Shown here piece by piece: positions 1 through 8,212 of a stretch of 64,000 nt of DNA. The position numbers and the translations under genes are program-made. This stretch comes from Photobacterium sp. GJ3 (GTDB lineage: Bacteria > Pseudomonadota > Gammaproteobacteria > Enterobacterales > Vibrionaceae). Position 1 is the first letter of the stretch, and each line of letters opens with the position of its first letter. The stretch is taken from contig NZ_CP073578.1 in NCBI RefSeq assembly GCF_018199995.1, positions 2,542,001 to 2,606,000 of the forward strand, written 5' to 3'. The notes under the pieces were generated by a model. The model ran no database searches and was not told where the DNA came from. It saw only the letters and a list, made by a program, of their open reading frames with translations.

Positions 1-1
1 A

Positions 2-1555
2 CACGTTGAAGTCATGCAAGTGTTCAACTCCAGCCCGATTCGTGTGCTGGGTTGTGCGCCATTCAGCGCTGAACTGATCGCCTCCCGTGCGACCGACATC
101 GCTCAGCACCTGAATGCAGAAATCATCAATGCAGGCGAAATCGACTCTCGTCGTATCAAGAGCATCACTTTCTGTGCCCGTTCGATTCCGAACATGGTTC
201 AGCACTTCCGTCCTGGCTCACTGCTGGTGACTTCTGCCGACCGTCCGGACGTCGTGGTTGCGGCCTGTCTGGCTGCCATGAACGGTGTTGAAATCGGTGC
301 CCTGCTGCTGACCGGCGGCTACGAGCTGCCAGAAGCGGTGAAAGCCCTGTGTAAGCGCGCTTTTGAAACCGGCCTGCCGGTGATGACTGCTCAGGGCAAT
401 ACCTGGCAGACGTCTCTGAACCTGCAAAGCTTCAGCCTGGAAGTGCCTGCAGACGATAAAGAGCGTGTGGAAATGGTCAACGAATACATGGCCAGCCACA
501 TCGACGGTCAGTGGATCGAGTCTCTGTCTGAAGGGTCTGCCCGTGAGCGCCGTCTGAGCCCGCCAGCATTCCGTTACCAGCTGACTGAGCTGGCCCGTAA
601 AGCGGCCAAGCGCATCGTGCTGCCAGAAGGCGACGAGCCACGTACCGTGAAAGCTGCAGCGATCTGTGCTGAACGTGGTATTGCGGACTGTGTGCTGCTG
701 GGTAATCCGGCTGAAATCAAGCGTGTTGCTGAACAGCAAGGCGTCGTTCTGGGTGCGGGTGTTGAAATCATCGATCCGGAAAGCGTGCGTGAGCAATACG
801 TTGCGCGTCTGGTTGAGCTGCGTAAGAACAAAGGCATGACGGAAGTTGTGGCCCGCGAGCAACTGGAAGACACCGTGGTGCTCGGCACCATGATGCTGGA
901 GCGTGACGAAGTCCACGGTCTGGTTTCCGGTGCGGTTCACACCACAGCAAACACCATCCGTCCGCCGCTGCAGCTAATCAAAACGGCACCAAACGCGTCG
1001 CTGGTTTCTTCTGTGTTCTTCATGCTGCTGCCGGATCAGGTACTGGTTTACGGTGACTGTGCGATCAACCCGGATCCAAACGCAGAGCAACTGGCTGAAA
1101 TCGCGATTCAGTCTGCCGATTCTGCCAAAGCGTTCGGGATTGAACCACGTGTGGCGATGATCTCTTACTCTACCGGTAACTCCGGTCAGGGTGCTGACGT
1201 TGATAAAGTGCGCGAAGCCACTCGCATCGCTCAGGAAAAACGTCCGGATCTGATCATCGACGGTCCGCTGCAGTACGATGCTGCGATCATGGAAAACGTT
1301 GCGAAATCCAAAGCGCCGGATTCACCGGTTGCCGGTAAAGCAACAGTCTTCGTGTTCCCGGATCTGAACACGGGTAACACCACGTACAAAGCGGTACAGC
1401 GTTCTGCAGATCTGGTTTCCATCGGTCCAATGCTGCAAGGCATGCGTAAGCCGGTGAACGACCTGTCCCGTGGCGCACTGGTTGACGATATCGTCTACAC
1501 CATCGCCCTGACCGCGATTCAGGCGAAGCAAGCGGAAGAGCAGAAAAAAGCTTGA
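2..1555 (+). CDS. pta: Phosphate acetyltransferase, C-terminal part (5' end outside window)
   Basis: Converts acetyl-CoA and phosphate to acetyl phosphate and CoA in the cytoplasmic Pta-AckA overflow pathway. The frame is already open at base 2, before the first ATG at 14, and 517 residues are visible against about 700 for full-length enterobacterial/Vibrio Pta, so the N-terminal P-loop-like domain is cut by the window edge. The visible part has the DRTGG-type middle region (about residues 1-160) followed by the catalytic PTA_PTB domain, with the landmarks [30 protein letters not shown] and [10 protein letters not shown]. Codon use is GC-rich core type, in sharp contrast to the AT-rich genes that follow. 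A strong terminator lies just downstream, so pta is the end of its transcription unit. The family call is secure. Confidence 0.97.
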   Translation, partial: HVEVMQVFNSSPIRVLGCAPFSAELIASRATDIAQHLNAEIINAGEIDSRRIKSITFCARSIPNMVQHFRPGSLLVTSADRPDVVVAACLAAMNGVEIGALLLTGGYELPEAVKALCKRAFETGLPVMTAQGNTWQTSLNLQSFSLEVPADDKERVEMVNEYMASHIDGQWIESLSEGSARERRLSPPAFRYQLTELARKAAKRIVLPEGDEPRTVKAAAICAERGIADCVLLGNPAEIKRVAEQQGVVLGAGVEIIDPESVREQYVARLVELRKNKGMTEVVAREQLEDTVVLGTMMLERDEVHGLVSGAVHTTANTIRPPLQLIKTAPNASLVSSVFFMLLPDQVLVYGDCAINPDPNAEQLAEIAIQSADSAKAFGIEPRVAMISYSTGNSGQGADVDKVREATRIAQEKRPDLIIDGPLQYDAAIMENVAKSKAPDSPVAGKATVFVFPDLNTGNTTYKAVQRSADLVSIGPMLQGMRKPVNDLSRGALVDDIVYTIALTAIQAKQAEEQKKA

Positions 1556-1581
1556 TATAGCTTCGCTTAGATACAAATTTC

Positions 1582-1607
1582 AAACCCCGGTCTTCCGGGG
1601 TTTTTTA
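1582..1607 (+). terminator. Rho-independent terminator of pta
   Basis: An 8-bp perfect stem (AACCCCGG at 1583-1590 with CCGGGGTT at 1595-1602) with a 4-base loop runs into a T tract at 1601-1606. It lies 27 bases after the pta stop and insulates the accessory island from pta. Confidence 0.9.
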
Positions 1608-1876
1608 CCTACAGATTTTCATTCTGAACTCACCTGCGCCATTATCGCGATCACATCAGCTCTGTCATACTCACTCAGAAGCATACAATCGTAATCAGAA
1701 CGGCACCGAAAAAGCAAACCTATGCACCAACACACCAAACAAGTTGCATAATTCCAATTTGTTATAGCACGATAGAAACTTATCATTATACACCCCAATA
1801 TATTTAGAATATATTCCTTCCGTCGTTAACAATAAAGTAAACTCTAATTTATATTATCAGTGGTTGGTAAAATTAT
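1608..1876 (+). promoter_or_regulatory. AT-rich regulatory region upstream of the AfsA-like operon
   Basis: About 270 bases without a gene, changing from mixed to strongly AT-rich sequence, which marks the left edge of the island. It contains an AT palindrome: two copies of AATATATT (1797-1804 and 1808-1815) separated by 3 bases, 62 bases before the first gene. I see several A/T-rich -10-like hexamers (for example TATCAT at 1781) but no convincing -35 partner, so the promoter itself is not located. The palindrome is a plausible operator; no regulator can be assigned from sequence alone. Confidence 0.4.
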
Positions 1877-2854
1877 ATGTCTGCTATAACAAAAATCAAT
1901 TTAGATGAATTTTCATGGGATATTATTAGCGACATCAAGTTATTACATAAAGAAAATGAAAGCGAGGTCTTTTTAAGAAAATGTAAATCCCTTAATGAGA
2001 ATCATTTTTTATGTTCAGCATTTTTAAAAAACCAACATCCTTATTATAGTGATCACTCCATTCAGTCCTCAGATTTAATTTACCTTTTAGAGTGTGGGAG
2101 ACAAGCTGAAACATACCTTGTACATCAGCACTACAACCAGCCATTAAACATAAATTTTATTCTTGAAGAGTGGTCTTTTAGCTTTGAAAATGAATTTCAA
2201 CCAAACCGAAGTTTGGAAGGAAAAGAAATCCTAATTGAAGTGATTACAAAAAATCAAAGATGGGCAAAAGAAAGACTGCTCTATCAAGAATATGATATTT
2301 ATTTCTTCATCAATCAGCTACAAGTGGCCAAACTCAATCTTCGTGTTAAATACATGAAAAGAGATGCTTACCTTGCCATTAGAGAGCGTACCAGAAAAAG
2401 TCGTCTCATCTATTCAAATCAGCTTAAATTTCAAGAGAGTGACCGAGTTGTCCCTAAAAACTCAAAATTTGGCCGAGAAAATAAATCCAATTTAACTCTC
2501 ACAGACCTCAATAAGCATGAGGATAATATAACTGCGAGATTACTGATAGACTTTCATAACAAATCCTACTTCGATCACAAGCAGGATCATTATCCAGCGA
2601 TGGTTTTAGTGGAAGCCGGTAAGCAAATTTCACATTATGTTTCATCGCTTGTTCATCAGGACAGTCAATTTGTACTCACTAGTATCAATTGTCATTTCAA
2701 GCTTTATGCCGAATTTGATCAGGATGTAAAAGTTATAGCAAAACTATTACATGAAGATCAAATCCAACAAAACACACATGTGATGGTTAATTTCATTCAA
2801 AATGAAAAAACCATTGCATGTGCAGAACTTAAACTTTCGAATTTAAAGGATTAA
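1877..2854 (+). CDS. AfsA-family tandem-hotdog protein (butyrolactone/butenolide-type synthase candidate)
   Basis: A 325-residue protein with two related hotdog half-modules, as in AfsA/ScbA of Streptomyces. The first half carries DHSIQSSDLIYLLECGRQAE (residues 59-78) and the second carries FDHKQDHYPAMVLVEAGKQ (232-250). These are the family's two paired helix motifs, with a conserved Glu in each (E72, E246) and a basic residue three positions later (R75, K249). Known AfsA enzymes join a beta-ketoacyl-ACP to dihydroxyacetone phosphate as the first step to A-factor-like butyrolactones; that reaction is inferred here. It is the first gene of a tight operon: the ACP gene starts 6 bases downstream and a ketoacyl synthase follows. 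Codon use is AT-rich and unlike the flanking core genes, suggesting transfer. The protein is cytosolic with no signal peptide. Alternative: another condensing or acyl-transfer role within the same fold. Confidence 0.8.
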   Translation: MSAITKINLDEFSWDIISDIKLLHKENESEVFLRKCKSLNENHFLCSAFLKNQHPYYSDHSIQSSDLIYLLECGRQAETYLVHQHYNQPLNINFILEEWSFSFENEFQPNRSLEGKEILIEVITKNQRWAKERLLYQEYDIYFFINQLQVAKLNLRVKYMKRDAYLAIRERTRKSRLIYSNQLKFQESDRVVPKNSKFGRENKSNLTLTDLNKHEDNITARLLIDFHNKSYFDHKQDHYPAMVLVEAGKQISHYVSSLVHQDSQFVLTSINCHFKLYAEFDQDVKVIAKLLHEDQIQQNTHVMVNFIQNEKTIACAELKLSNLKD

Positions 2855-2860
2855 ACCGAT

Positions 2861-3094
2861 ATGAAAAACAAGATTAAAGAGATCCTCATGAATGAATTTG
2901 GACTCAACGAAGAAAGCATCATGAAGAATGAAACTCTTGAAGATATGAATGTTGACTCAATTATCATGATTGAAGTCCAGTTAGAACTTGAAAGAGAATT
3001 TAATATCAGCGTACCTGATGGAGATATCTCACCTTCTTTCACGCTGACCGATTTAGTTCACTATGTCAGAGAAAAGGACGCAGTGAATGTCTGA
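2861..3094 (+). CDS. Dedicated acyl carrier protein
   Basis: A 77-residue acidic four-helix carrier. The phosphopantetheine attachment site is Ser33 in MNVDSIIMIEV (residues 29-39), where most ACPs have DSL, so it reads DSI here. Length and the C-terminal amphipathic helix are typical. The gene sits 6 bases after the AfsA-like gene, and its 3' end overlaps the start of the ketoacyl synthase by 8 bases, implying translational coupling and equal dosage. It is not the housekeeping AcpP, whose gene normally sits with fabD/fabG/fabF. It probably holds the beta-ketoacyl chain handed from the synthase to the AfsA-like enzyme. Confidence 0.9.
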   Translation: MKNKIKEILMNEFGLNEESIMKNETLEDMNVDSIIMIEVQLELEREFNISVPDGDISPSFTLTDLVHYVREKDAVNV

Positions 3095-4334
3095 AGCAGT
3101 GAATTTTACCGCTAAAAACCGAGCTGCGATTACTGGCTTAGGCTTGATCTCCGCAGGAGGTATTGGTGTACAAGAAAACTGGGAAACAGCTTGCAACGGC
3201 ATTTCTACTGCTCAAAAAATTCCTGAACTGGAAGGCATGGAAGTCGAAATCGGTTGTCGCATTCCCAGCTTCGATCCGGACAAATTGCTAGGCAGAAGTG
3301 TAGCGAGACGAATCGACCGTTTTATTCAAATTGCAATGGTCGCTTACCGTGAAGCAATCAGCCACTCAGGACTTGATCCGAAAAACTGGAACGGAAAGCG
3401 TGTTGGGATTGTTGTTGGCAGTTCATTGGCAGGGATTGAGCGTTTTGTAGATGAGCAGCATGTCCTCGAAAATGAAGGCGACCGGATGGTTTCTCCATCA
3501 ACCATTCCCGGGGCAATGATGAATATGGTCGCGGGTCAGATAGCAATTGATTGTCATGCGACTGGGCCCAGCTTAATTGTAAGTACAGCATGTGCATCCG
3601 GTCTGACAGCGCTTGGGGTTGGACGTGAGTGGATTAACAGCGGTCAATGTGATGTGGTCATCGCTGGCTCTTCGGAAGCACCGATTACGCCTTTAGTTGT
3701 CGCATCAATGAACCGATTGGGCGCGTTGTCGAAGCACCCGGATCATCGCCATGCAAGTAAGCCCTTTGATGAAGAAAGAGATGGCTTTGTGATTGCTGAA
3801 GGTGCAGGTTTCTTTGTACTTGAGCGCGAAGATTCAGCAATCAGCAGACAGGCTGAGATTCATGCTTTTGTCGATGGTTACGGGGCATCAACTGATGCCT
3901 ACCATGTTACAACCCCGCGCCCGGATGGTGAAGGGCTCTCTGAAGCCATTCAAGCGGCTCTAAAAGATGCGGGAATTGAAGGCAAAGATATTCAGCATGT
4001 TAACGCGCATGGCACATCAACGCGTCTGAACGATATCACAGAATCTGGCGTGATTGCCGAAACTGTCGGCCTGCATCCGATTGTCACCTCGATTAAAGGC
4101 AGCATTGGCCATTCCTTAGCAGCCGCTGGGGCAGTAGAAAGTGTATTCACAGTAATGTCTTTAAAAAACAGCCTTGTTCCGCCCACTGTAAATCTTCAGA
4201 AAGTTGACGAGGGTATTCAACTGGATATTGCCATGCAACAGCCCAGAGAAATCAAAATTCAACATGCTCTCAAAGTTTCTCTGGGTTTTGGCGGTCATAA
4301 TGCAGCTATCGTTTTCTCAAACAAAAATAGTTAA
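3087..4334 (+). CDS. Beta-ketoacyl-ACP synthase, FabF-like, cluster-specific
   Basis: A 415-residue condensing enzyme of the KAS I/II thiolase fold. The catalytic triad is visible: Cys169 in VSTACASG, His308 in VNAHGTSTRLND and His342 in SIKGSIGHSLAAAG, with the usual Lys337 before the second His. It would elongate an acyl chain on the neighbouring ACP with malonyl units. No ketoreductase or dehydratase is encoded nearby, so the product may remain a beta-ketoacyl thioester, which is the substrate type known for AfsA enzymes. The start overlaps the ACP gene by 8 bases and the HAD gene follows after 11 bases. Base composition is intermediate between the AT-rich neighbours and the core genome. 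The fold is certain; chain length and specificity cannot be read from sequence. Confidence 0.93.
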   Translation: MSEAVNFTAKNRAAITGLGLISAGGIGVQENWETACNGISTAQKIPELEGMEVEIGCRIPSFDPDKLLGRSVARRIDRFIQIAMVAYREAISHSGLDPKNWNGKRVGIVVGSSLAGIERFVDEQHVLENEGDRMVSPSTIPGAMMNMVAGQIAIDCHATGPSLIVSTACASGLTALGVGREWINSGQCDVVIAGSSEAPITPLVVASMNRLGALSKHPDHRHASKPFDEERDGFVIAEGAGFFVLEREDSAISRQAEIHAFVDGYGASTDAYHVTTPRPDGEGLSEAIQAALKDAGIEGKDIQHVNAHGTSTRLNDITESGVIAETVGLHPIVTSIKGSIGHSLAAAGAVESVFTVMSLKNSLVPPTVNLQKVDEGIQLDIAMQQPREIKIQHALKVSLGFGGHNAAIVFSNKNS

Positions 4335-4345
4335 CAGGAATAATA

Positions 4346-5032
4346 ATGAAAGAGTTCAAAAAAATTCGCTTGATTGCACTCGATGTTGATGGGGTTTTAT
4401 TGAATGATACCTATAGTCCAGCAATTCGATCTTTTGTGGAGTCGCATGGTGGTGTTTATACTGCTGAACTAGAGCGACAGGTTTGGGGGTCACCACATAT
4501 TGCAGGCGGTCACAATATGGCACTAGCGTGTAAACTTCCCTGGTCTGCCCAAAAAACTATCGAAGCATTTTTTTCTCATCATGCGGAATATATAAAAAGC
4601 AATCCAATTCAAGTACTTCCCGGTGTAGAAGATTTTCTGAAAATGCTCAGTCAATATAATGTCAAAGTAACATCATACGGTGGAAGAACTAAAGAGTATA
4701 TTTTTGATAACTACATGTCACACCTGAGACAATATTTCGACCACGACAAACCTTATATTGACACAAACTCTATTCGTCCAGGTGTGGACGAGATCACACG
4801 TGAGATCTTTGACTATAATTATGACGAAGTTCTGTTTATCGATGATATTAACCGAATGGCTGAAGTTGCAAAATACTTTAACACCGGATTTATTGGCACA
4901 CCGGTGACTGAATTTCAGGTTAATCAAATGAAAGAAACTGGCACAAAATACATTGTTAATTCAATTTCAGAAATCACTGAAGACATGCTTCATGAAATTG
5001 ATACTCATCTGGAAAAAAACACCACCTGGTAA
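4346..5032 (+). CDS. HAD-superfamily hydrolase (probable phosphatase)
   Basis: A 228-residue HAD protein. Motif I is LIALDVDGVLL, with nucleophile Asp13 and acid/base Asp15. Motif II is a Ser in VTSYGGRTKEY (about residue 110). The acidic Mg-binding motif is LFIDDINRMAEV (Asp166/Asp167). A helical cap lies between motifs I and II. It follows the ketoacyl synthase by 11 bases with an AACAGGAA Shine-Dalgarno, closing the four-gene operon. In Streptomyces butyrolactone pathways the AfsA product is a phosphate ester that must be dephosphorylated; this enzyme is a natural candidate, although that assignment is inference. A stem-loop follows the stop. Confidence 0.85.
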   Translation: MKEFKKIRLIALDVDGVLLNDTYSPAIRSFVESHGGVYTAELERQVWGSPHIAGGHNMALACKLPWSAQKTIEAFFSHHAEYIKSNPIQVLPGVEDFLKMLSQYNVKVTSYGGRTKEYIFDNYMSHLRQYFDHDKPYIDTNSIRPGVDEITREIFDYNYDEVLFIDDINRMAEVAKYFNTGFIGTPVTEFQVNQMKETGTKYIVNSISEITEDMLHEIDTHLEKNTTW

Positions 5033-5049
5033 TACTTTATAAAATCAAT

Positions 5050-5079
5050 CATGCCCATTTGTAAATTTATATGGGCATG
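5050..5079 (+). other. Stem-loop after the HAD gene
   Basis: A perfect 9-bp inverted repeat (CATGCCCAT at 5050-5058, ATGGGCATG at 5071-5079) with a 12-base loop, 18 bases after the HAD stop and 82 before the MFS start. There is no T run, so it is either a weak or Rho-assisted transcript end or a protein-binding site for the downstream MFS promoter. Confidence 0.5.
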
Positions 5080-5161
5080 CATTTCCATTCGAGCATTAGT
5101 ATCGGTATTATCCTTTCAATTCACATAAAAGATATTATCTTATTCAAAGAGAGAGCGTATT

Positions 5162-6358
5162 ATGTCGAAGGAACAAGTTTATAGCATTAATTATTCTGAA
5201 GACCGAATCCCAATCTTTAGCCTGTTAATTTTATCCACAGCACTATTCATTTCAATACTGACGGAAGCTCTTCCAGCTGGATTTTTATTAAGTATCCGAA
5301 ATGAATTTTCTGTTTCCGAATCTGATGTTGGCCTTTGGGTGACTTTATATGCTATAGGATCACTCTTATCAGCAATTCCCTTGACGTTATTAACTCAACA
5401 CTGGTCAAGAAAGAAATTACTGTTAGTAACTCTTTTAGGCTTTACTGTAAGCAATGGATTAACGTCTATTACTGAAAGTTTTGAAATCACTTTGATCGCT
5501 CGTTTAATTGCAGGGATTTTCGCTGGTCTATTGTGGGCTCTAGCGGCAGGTTATGCCAGTAGAATGGTAGCACCTGAACATCAGGGCAGAGCGATAACTA
5601 TCGTAATGTTTGGTGTGCCAATTGCTTTATCTTTAGGTGTTCCAGCCGGAACCTTCCTAGGTAATATATATGGCTGGCGATTTACATTCCAATTAATTAC
5701 TGTCATTTCACTGGCATTGGTTCTGATTGGATATTTTCTGCTTCCAGAAAAGGCCGGGACTAAACAAAGTAAATCATTTTCTGTCAACAAGGTTCTGGCA
5801 TTACCCGGTATGAAGGCAGTGTTAGCTGTAAACTTTATGTTTGCCCTGGGACATAACATTCTGTACACATTTATTGCTCCATACTTGGATATGTCAGGCA
5901 ATATCGGACAAGTTGAACCCTTCCTGCTACTCTTTGGCGTTATGGCTGTGGTTAGTATTTTTCTTGTTGGCTTGTTTATTGATAAACATCTCCGATTACT
6001 GGTGCTAATCAGCTTATTTCTGTTTACGGTCTCAAGCCTCATCTTATCCATTTTTTACATGAGCATCTATTCTGTGATGACAGGTGCACTTCTTTGGGGG
6101 CTCGCTTTTGGTGGTGGTGCAACACTATTTCAAACAGCATCCGCAAAAACATCAGGCGACGCTGCTGATGTTGCTCAGTCTTTAATGGTGACTGTATGGA
6201 ATCTGGCGATTGCCGGAGGTGGCTTCTTTGGTGGTGTGATTCTGGAATCGTATTCAGCTTCAGCTTTACCTATCGCACTCACCGGTTTGCTGCTTGCATC
6301 TTTGGTGATTGTACTAAAGTCGAGACATCATGGTTTTACTCAAACAGAAATGGACTAA
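5162..6358 (+). CDS. MFS transporter, drug/sugar efflux type (DHA1-like)
   Basis: A 398-residue protein with about 12 hydrophobic segments and a central hydrophilic loop (around residues 195-210, LPEKAGTKQSKSF). The loop after the second segment carries a motif-A-like stretch, LTQHWSRKKLLLVT, and segment 5 has SLGVPAGTFLGNIYGWR, typical of AraJ/Bcr-like exporters. It sits in the inner membrane and most likely acts as a proton-driven exporter. Its start follows an AGAGAGAG Shine-Dalgarno. A 129-base gap with a stem-loop separates it from the HAD gene, so it may have its own promoter; the PHP gene follows by 7 bases. In this setting it probably exports the island's product or protects the cell from it. 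The substrate is not recognisable. Confidence 0.88.
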   Translation: MSKEQVYSINYSEDRIPIFSLLILSTALFISILTEALPAGFLLSIRNEFSVSESDVGLWVTLYAIGSLLSAIPLTLLTQHWSRKKLLLVTLLGFTVSNGLTSITESFEITLIARLIAGIFAGLLWALAAGYASRMVAPEHQGRAITIVMFGVPIALSLGVPAGTFLGNIYGWRFTFQLITVISLALVLIGYFLLPEKAGTKQSKSFSVNKVLALPGMKAVLAVNFMFALGHNILYTFIAPYLDMSGNIGQVEPFLLLFGVMAVVSIFLVGLFIDKHLRLLVLISLFLFTVSSLILSIFYMSIYSVMTGALLWGLAFGGGATLFQTASAKTSGDAADVAQSLMVTVWNLAIAGGGFFGGVILESYSASALPIALTGLLLASLVIVLKSRHHGFTQTEMD

Positions 6359-6365
6359 GTCTGGT

Positions 6366-7070
6366 ATGAAAATCTACATTGATTTACATGCGCATACCCT
6401 AGCAAGTGATCACGCATACAGCACTGTTCATGAATATATTCAGGTCGCACAAAGTAAACAGCTGGAGATGATCGCCATCACCGACCATGGACCATCCCTA
6501 CTGGATTCTCCACACGAATGGCATTTTTATAACATGAAATCCATCCCTCGTCGTCTAGATGGCATACGAATCCTGAAAGGAATTGAAGCGAACATTCAGC
6601 CAGATGGCACTATTGACTGTAATCCATCGATGGTGAAAGCATTAGACTTTGTCATGGCAGGATTTCATCCGCCGATTTATCCACCATCAGAGGATAAAGA
6701 CAAAAATACCGATGTCTTACTCAAGGTTATTCAAAGCAATGAAGTGAGTATTATCACGCATCCAGGGAACCCACAATACCCGATTCATCATGAGATCATT
6801 GCTCAGGCAGCAAAAGAAAATCATGTCGCATTAGAAATTAATAATGCCTCAGATAATGCTAGACCTGGTAGTCATGATAATTGCAAAAGTATAATTGAAG
6901 CGGTGAAAAAAGTAGGAGGTTTAATTTCAATCGGATCAGATGCACATTACTGTAGTCAAATTGGCGAATTCAGCAATGCAATATCTTTATTAAATCATGC
7001 TGATTTCCCACATGAGCAAGTCGTCAATCATTCGTTAGAATTCACATTGGATTTTTTTAACATCCAATGA
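6366..7070 (+). CDS. PHP-domain metal-dependent phosphatase (YcdX-like)
   Basis: A 234-residue PHP-fold hydrolase. Metal-ligand motifs appear in order: IDLHAHTLASDH (His8, His10), AITDHG (Asp/His around 40), KGIEAN, AGFHPPIY, ITHPGN and SIGSDAHY. The family is a trinuclear-metal phosphoesterase group that includes E. coli YcdX and histidinol phosphatase. I chose ATG 6366 because MKIYIDLHAHT is the usual N terminus; the in-frame ATG at 6330 would overlap the MFS gene by 29 bases. It is transcribed with the MFS gene. A second phosphatase of a different fold next to the HAD enzyme suggests a phosphorylated intermediate or product. A cytosolic location is expected. Confidence 0.88.
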   Translation: MKIYIDLHAHTLASDHAYSTVHEYIQVAQSKQLEMIAITDHGPSLLDSPHEWHFYNMKSIPRRLDGIRILKGIEANIQPDGTIDCNPSMVKALDFVMAGFHPPIYPPSEDKDKNTDVLLKVIQSNEVSIITHPGNPQYPIHHEIIAQAAKENHVALEINNASDNARPGSHDNCKSIIEAVKKVGGLISIGSDAHYCSQIGEFSNAISLLNHADFPHEQVVNHSLEFTLDFFNIQ

Positions 7071-7099
7071 GAATCACCTCATTGGAAATATCCCATATC

Positions 7100-7131
7100 A
7101 TCAGACTGGTGTTTTAAATCACCAGTCTGAT
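7100..7131. terminator. Convergent-gene stem-loop
   Basis: A perfect 12-bp inverted repeat (ATCAGACTGGTG at 7100-7111, CACCAGTCTGAT at 7120-7131) with an AT-rich 8-base loop lies between the convergent PHP and LysR genes. It is symmetrical and could end transcription from both sides; the T tract is poor. Confidence 0.65.
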
Positions 7132-7148
7132 CAAATCCGACCTTAGAA

Positions 7149-8042
7149 TCAAAAACTAAATACTTCTTCATTACTCTGAATAATTTTCATGGAATGTCGA
7201 ATAAAGTCTTGTCGAATCATACTATCTTTGTCATCATTCCATGAAAGCCCGAGTTTCCATTCACTATTCATACCCTGCAACTTGTTCTCTGACAAATCGA
7301 TATTTAAAAAAGAGGTCAAACTATTCGGTAATATTGTAATACCTACCTGTGATTTTACTAAAGCCAGCACACTATAGATATTAGATACCTCCTGAACAAC
7401 AAAGTTCTTTAAGTTACACTTATCTAAATAGTCGTTAATTGTTCGATTTAACTCAGAGTTATTACTTTCATTCAAAATAAAAAAAGAATGCTGTGAGGCA
7501 ATTTCACTAAAACTCTGATTGACTGTATCAATATTTTTATGTGAAACAAGGCTGAGATGATCCGTACCTATGGGAGTAAAAAGTAAATTTTTATTATTTG
7601 GCGTTCTCATAAATCCGACATCAATACCACCTGCAAGCAGAAGTTCTTCTTGCTTATGAGAACTATGCTCTTCTATTTTCAGGTTCACATTTGGATAAAG
7701 GGAGCTAAAACTACTGATTATATCGGGAATGATATTTAGAAAGGAAGAAGTATAGGATATATTCAGATTACCTCTTTTACCAGCTCTTATTTTTCTGACA
7801 ACACAAAGAAAATGACTCATTTGATGATCAAGCAATCGAGCATGCTGATATATCAAGTTCCCTTCTTCTGTTAAATGAGCCCCTTGATTATCCCTAAAAA
7901 AAAGTTTAACTTCTAACTCATCTTCAAGTTGTTTTATATGTTTAGTCAGCGTAGGTTGCGTAATAAATAATTTATTTGAAGCTTCATTATAGGTTTCACT
8001 TTCAGCCAATACTAAGAATGACTTCAGTCGACGGTTATCCAT
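7149..8042 (-). CDS. LysR-family transcriptional regulator 1
   Basis: A 297-residue LysR protein. The N-terminal winged helix-turn-helix is NRRLKSFLVLAESETYNEAS followed by ITQPTLTKHIKQLEDEL (residues about 3-50); a linker helix and a periplasmic-binding-like effector domain follow. I chose ATG 8042 (MDNRRLKSFL) because AGAGGAATT immediately precedes it; the upstream in-frame start at 8063 lacks such a site. It is convergent with the PHP gene, and its composition is AT-rich like the rest of the island. Being LysR-type, it probably senses a small molecule and may control the island; no conventional divergent target gene is attached to it. The DNA-binding target is not determinable here. Confidence 0.88.
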   Translation of the reverse strand: MDNRRLKSFLVLAESETYNEASNKLFITQPTLTKHIKQLEDELEVKLFFRDNQGAHLTEEGNLIYQHARLLDHQMSHFLCVVRKIRAGKRGNLNISYTSSFLNIIPDIISSFSSLYPNVNLKIEEHSSHKQEELLLAGGIDVGFMRTPNNKNLLFTPIGTDHLSLVSHKNIDTVNQSFSEIASQHSFFILNESNNSELNRTINDYLDKCNLKNFVVQEVSNIYSVLALVKSQVGITILPNSLTSFLNIDLSENKLQGMNSEWKLGLSWNDDKDSMIRQDFIRHSMKIIQSNEEVFSF

Positions 8043-8212
8043 AATTCCTCTTTTCACTTGCAAGCTGTTTTTTCGTTATTTTGTTATTTATATATCAAAT
8101 TGCTATATACTTTTAAATGGATAAAGCAATAACCACAATTTAACTTTGACAAAAACCAACGTAATTACTTGTCAAATATTTTTCAATAATATAATTTTAC
8201 TCACTCATCAAA
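8043..8212. other. AT-rich intergenic region between the two LysR genes
   Basis: 170 very AT-rich bases between two minus-strand LysR genes, holding the presumed promoter of LysR 1. I see no terminator hairpin, no ORF and no clear operator. Confidence 0.4.

Noticed and set aside
218..940. A 240-residue minus-strand open frame
   Set aside because: Antisense shadow of pta; composition rich in Gln, His and Thr as expected from reversed codons.
1877..4334. Reading the AfsA/ACP/synthase genes as an aryl-polyene or ordinary fatty-acid cluster
   Set aside because: No ketoreductase, dehydratase, acyltransferase or glycosyltransferase genes are present, and the first protein carries AfsA motifs in both halves rather than a FabA/FabZ dehydratase active site.
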